A DNA stretch of 7,440 bases, taken from contig RGUG01000060.1 in assembly GCA_010027915.1 (NCBI GenBank), forward strand, positions 1-7,440. Direction: 5' to 3'. The notes under the pieces are model-generated. The model was not told where the DNA came from, made no database searches, and was given only the letters and a program-made list of their open reading frames with translations. How positions within the stretch are numbered: position 1 is the stretch's first letter; each line of letters opens with the position of its first letter. The position numbers and the translations under genes were made by a program. Shown one piece after another: positions 6,896 to 7,440 of the stretch. The stretch comes from a bacterium. Its GTDB lineage: Bacteria > Margulisbacteria > Marinamargulisbacteria > SXXA01.

Positions 6896-7234
6896 ATGTC
6901 AGTAACGGTGTATCATGTGGGTCATTTGTGTGCCTTGATGGTCATGGTATTGTCAATGGGCGGGGTGTTAACGGCAACCCAACGATCCAAACGATTGAGT
7001 ATGATAATGGGCCTTTCTTCTTTGGTGGTGTTGGTGGCGGGATTTGGCATGTTGCATCGCTTGCATTACGACCTATCGGCCAAATGGGTGATCGGTAAAC
7101 TATTGATTTGGTTGTGTTTGTCGGTAGGCGTACCGGTGGTAGCCCGTCGGTTTCCCTCTCTGAGAATCCCTGCCTTGGGTGTGGTGGCCGGTTTGTTGAT
7201 GGTGGCGGTGTGGTTGGCAGTCGTTAAACCCTAA
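6896..7234 (+). CDS. small four-helix integral membrane protein of unknown function
   Basis: This 112-aa protein is almost all membrane. Likely helices lie at residues 5-27, 36-53, 64-83 and 91-110, with basic patches between helices 1 and 2 (QRSKR) and after helix 3 (RR). Histidines H7 and H10 in helix 1 and H54 and H57 after helix 2 could bind haem or metal, but this is only a guess. The layout and the closing LAVVKP recall small inner-membrane proteins distantly like SirB2 or CopD, though I cannot assign a family. GAGGAG at 6884-6889, six bases before the ATG, overlaps the end of mfd. The gap to the mfd stop is three bases, and the next start is two bases after its own stop, so it is the middle gene of a tight operon. 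Confidence 0.85.
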   Translation: MSVTVYHVGHLCALMVMVLSMGGVLTATQRSKRLSMIMGLSSLVVLVAGFGMLHRLHYDLSAKWVIGKLLIWLCLSVGVPVVARRFPSLRIPALGVVAGLLMVAVWLAVVKP

Positions 7235-7236
7235 CG

Positions 7237-7440
7237 ATGTGGGCAACCCATGCAATGGCAGGGGGGACTGCCCGGGTGTGGGAGCCGTTGGGTGAGCCGT
7301 CGGTGGTCATGGTGCTGTCGCATGGCATGACCGAGCATACGGCAGGGTACGACCGATGGGCGACGGCGTGTACCCAGTACGGGTGGGCCGTGGTGGGAAT
7401 GGACCATCCTGGTCATGGCTTGAATGCGGGGCAGGGATTA
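7237..7440 (+). CDS. alpha/beta hydrolase, monoacylglycerol lipase / lysophospholipase-like (5' part)
   Basis: Sixty-eight residues are visible before the window ends. VMVLSHGMTEHTAGYDRWAT carries the oxyanion-hole HG and the EH-x3-Y pattern of the monoglyceride lipase and PldB lysophospholipase group (Hydrolase_4, serine aminopeptidase S33 fold). WAVVGMDHPGHGLNAG is the following strand with the D-x2-GHG motif. These enzymes cleave acyl esters from monoacylglycerols or lysophospholipids. The catalytic serine (GxSxG), acid and histidine lie outside the window, so activity cannot be judged. ATG 7237 starts two bases after the membrane protein stop without a clear Shine-Dalgarno, which suggests translational coupling. 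A second in-frame ATG at 7255 is possible. Confidence 0.85.
   Translation, partial: MWATHAMAGGTARVWEPLGEPSVVMVLSHGMTEHTAGYDRWATACTQYGWAVVGMDHPGHGLNAGQGL

Overview
This window comes from a bacterial chromosome of moderate GC content (about half by eye). It has a marked taste for GGG, CCC and TTG codons. The organism cannot be named from the sequence. The single-chain glycine decarboxylase (not split into two subunits) and the HrcA/CIRCE heat-shock control fit a Gram-negative-like lineage that keeps HrcA, but this is only an inference. There are no RNA genes, insertion sequences, prophage genes or CRISPR arrays. The window is dense housekeeping DNA read outward from one divergent intergenic region at about 4390-4672.

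Left arm (minus strand, 4389 down to 1): gcvP, the PLP-dependent glycine decarboxylase of the glycine cleavage system, is complete at 953 aa. Its stop codon overlaps the start of an Rrf2-family regulator carrying four clustered cysteines. Right after that comes a well-formed sigma70-type promoter with a perfect 11-bp-arm CIRCE operator over its -10 region, driving hrcA, the heat-shock repressor. The hrcA frame is broken inside the DNA-binding domain: about ten codons are missing and the frame changes. The rest of the gene is open and runs off the left edge.

Right arm (plus strand, 4673 to 7440): a strongly shortened Mfd (transcription-repair coupling factor, about 739 aa against about 1150 usually). 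It keeps the UvrA-binding domain D2, the RNA polymerase interaction domain and the complete RecG-like motor. It lacks domains D1 and D3 and half of D7. Three and two bases after its stop and the next one come a small four-helix membrane protein and the start of a monoacylglycerol-lipase/lysophospholipase-like alpha/beta hydrolase, which looks like one operon.

The items most worth a second look are the miniature Mfd, the hairpin covering its ribosome binding site, the damaged hrcA behind an intact CIRCE promoter, and the translationally coupled gcvP-Rrf2 pair.
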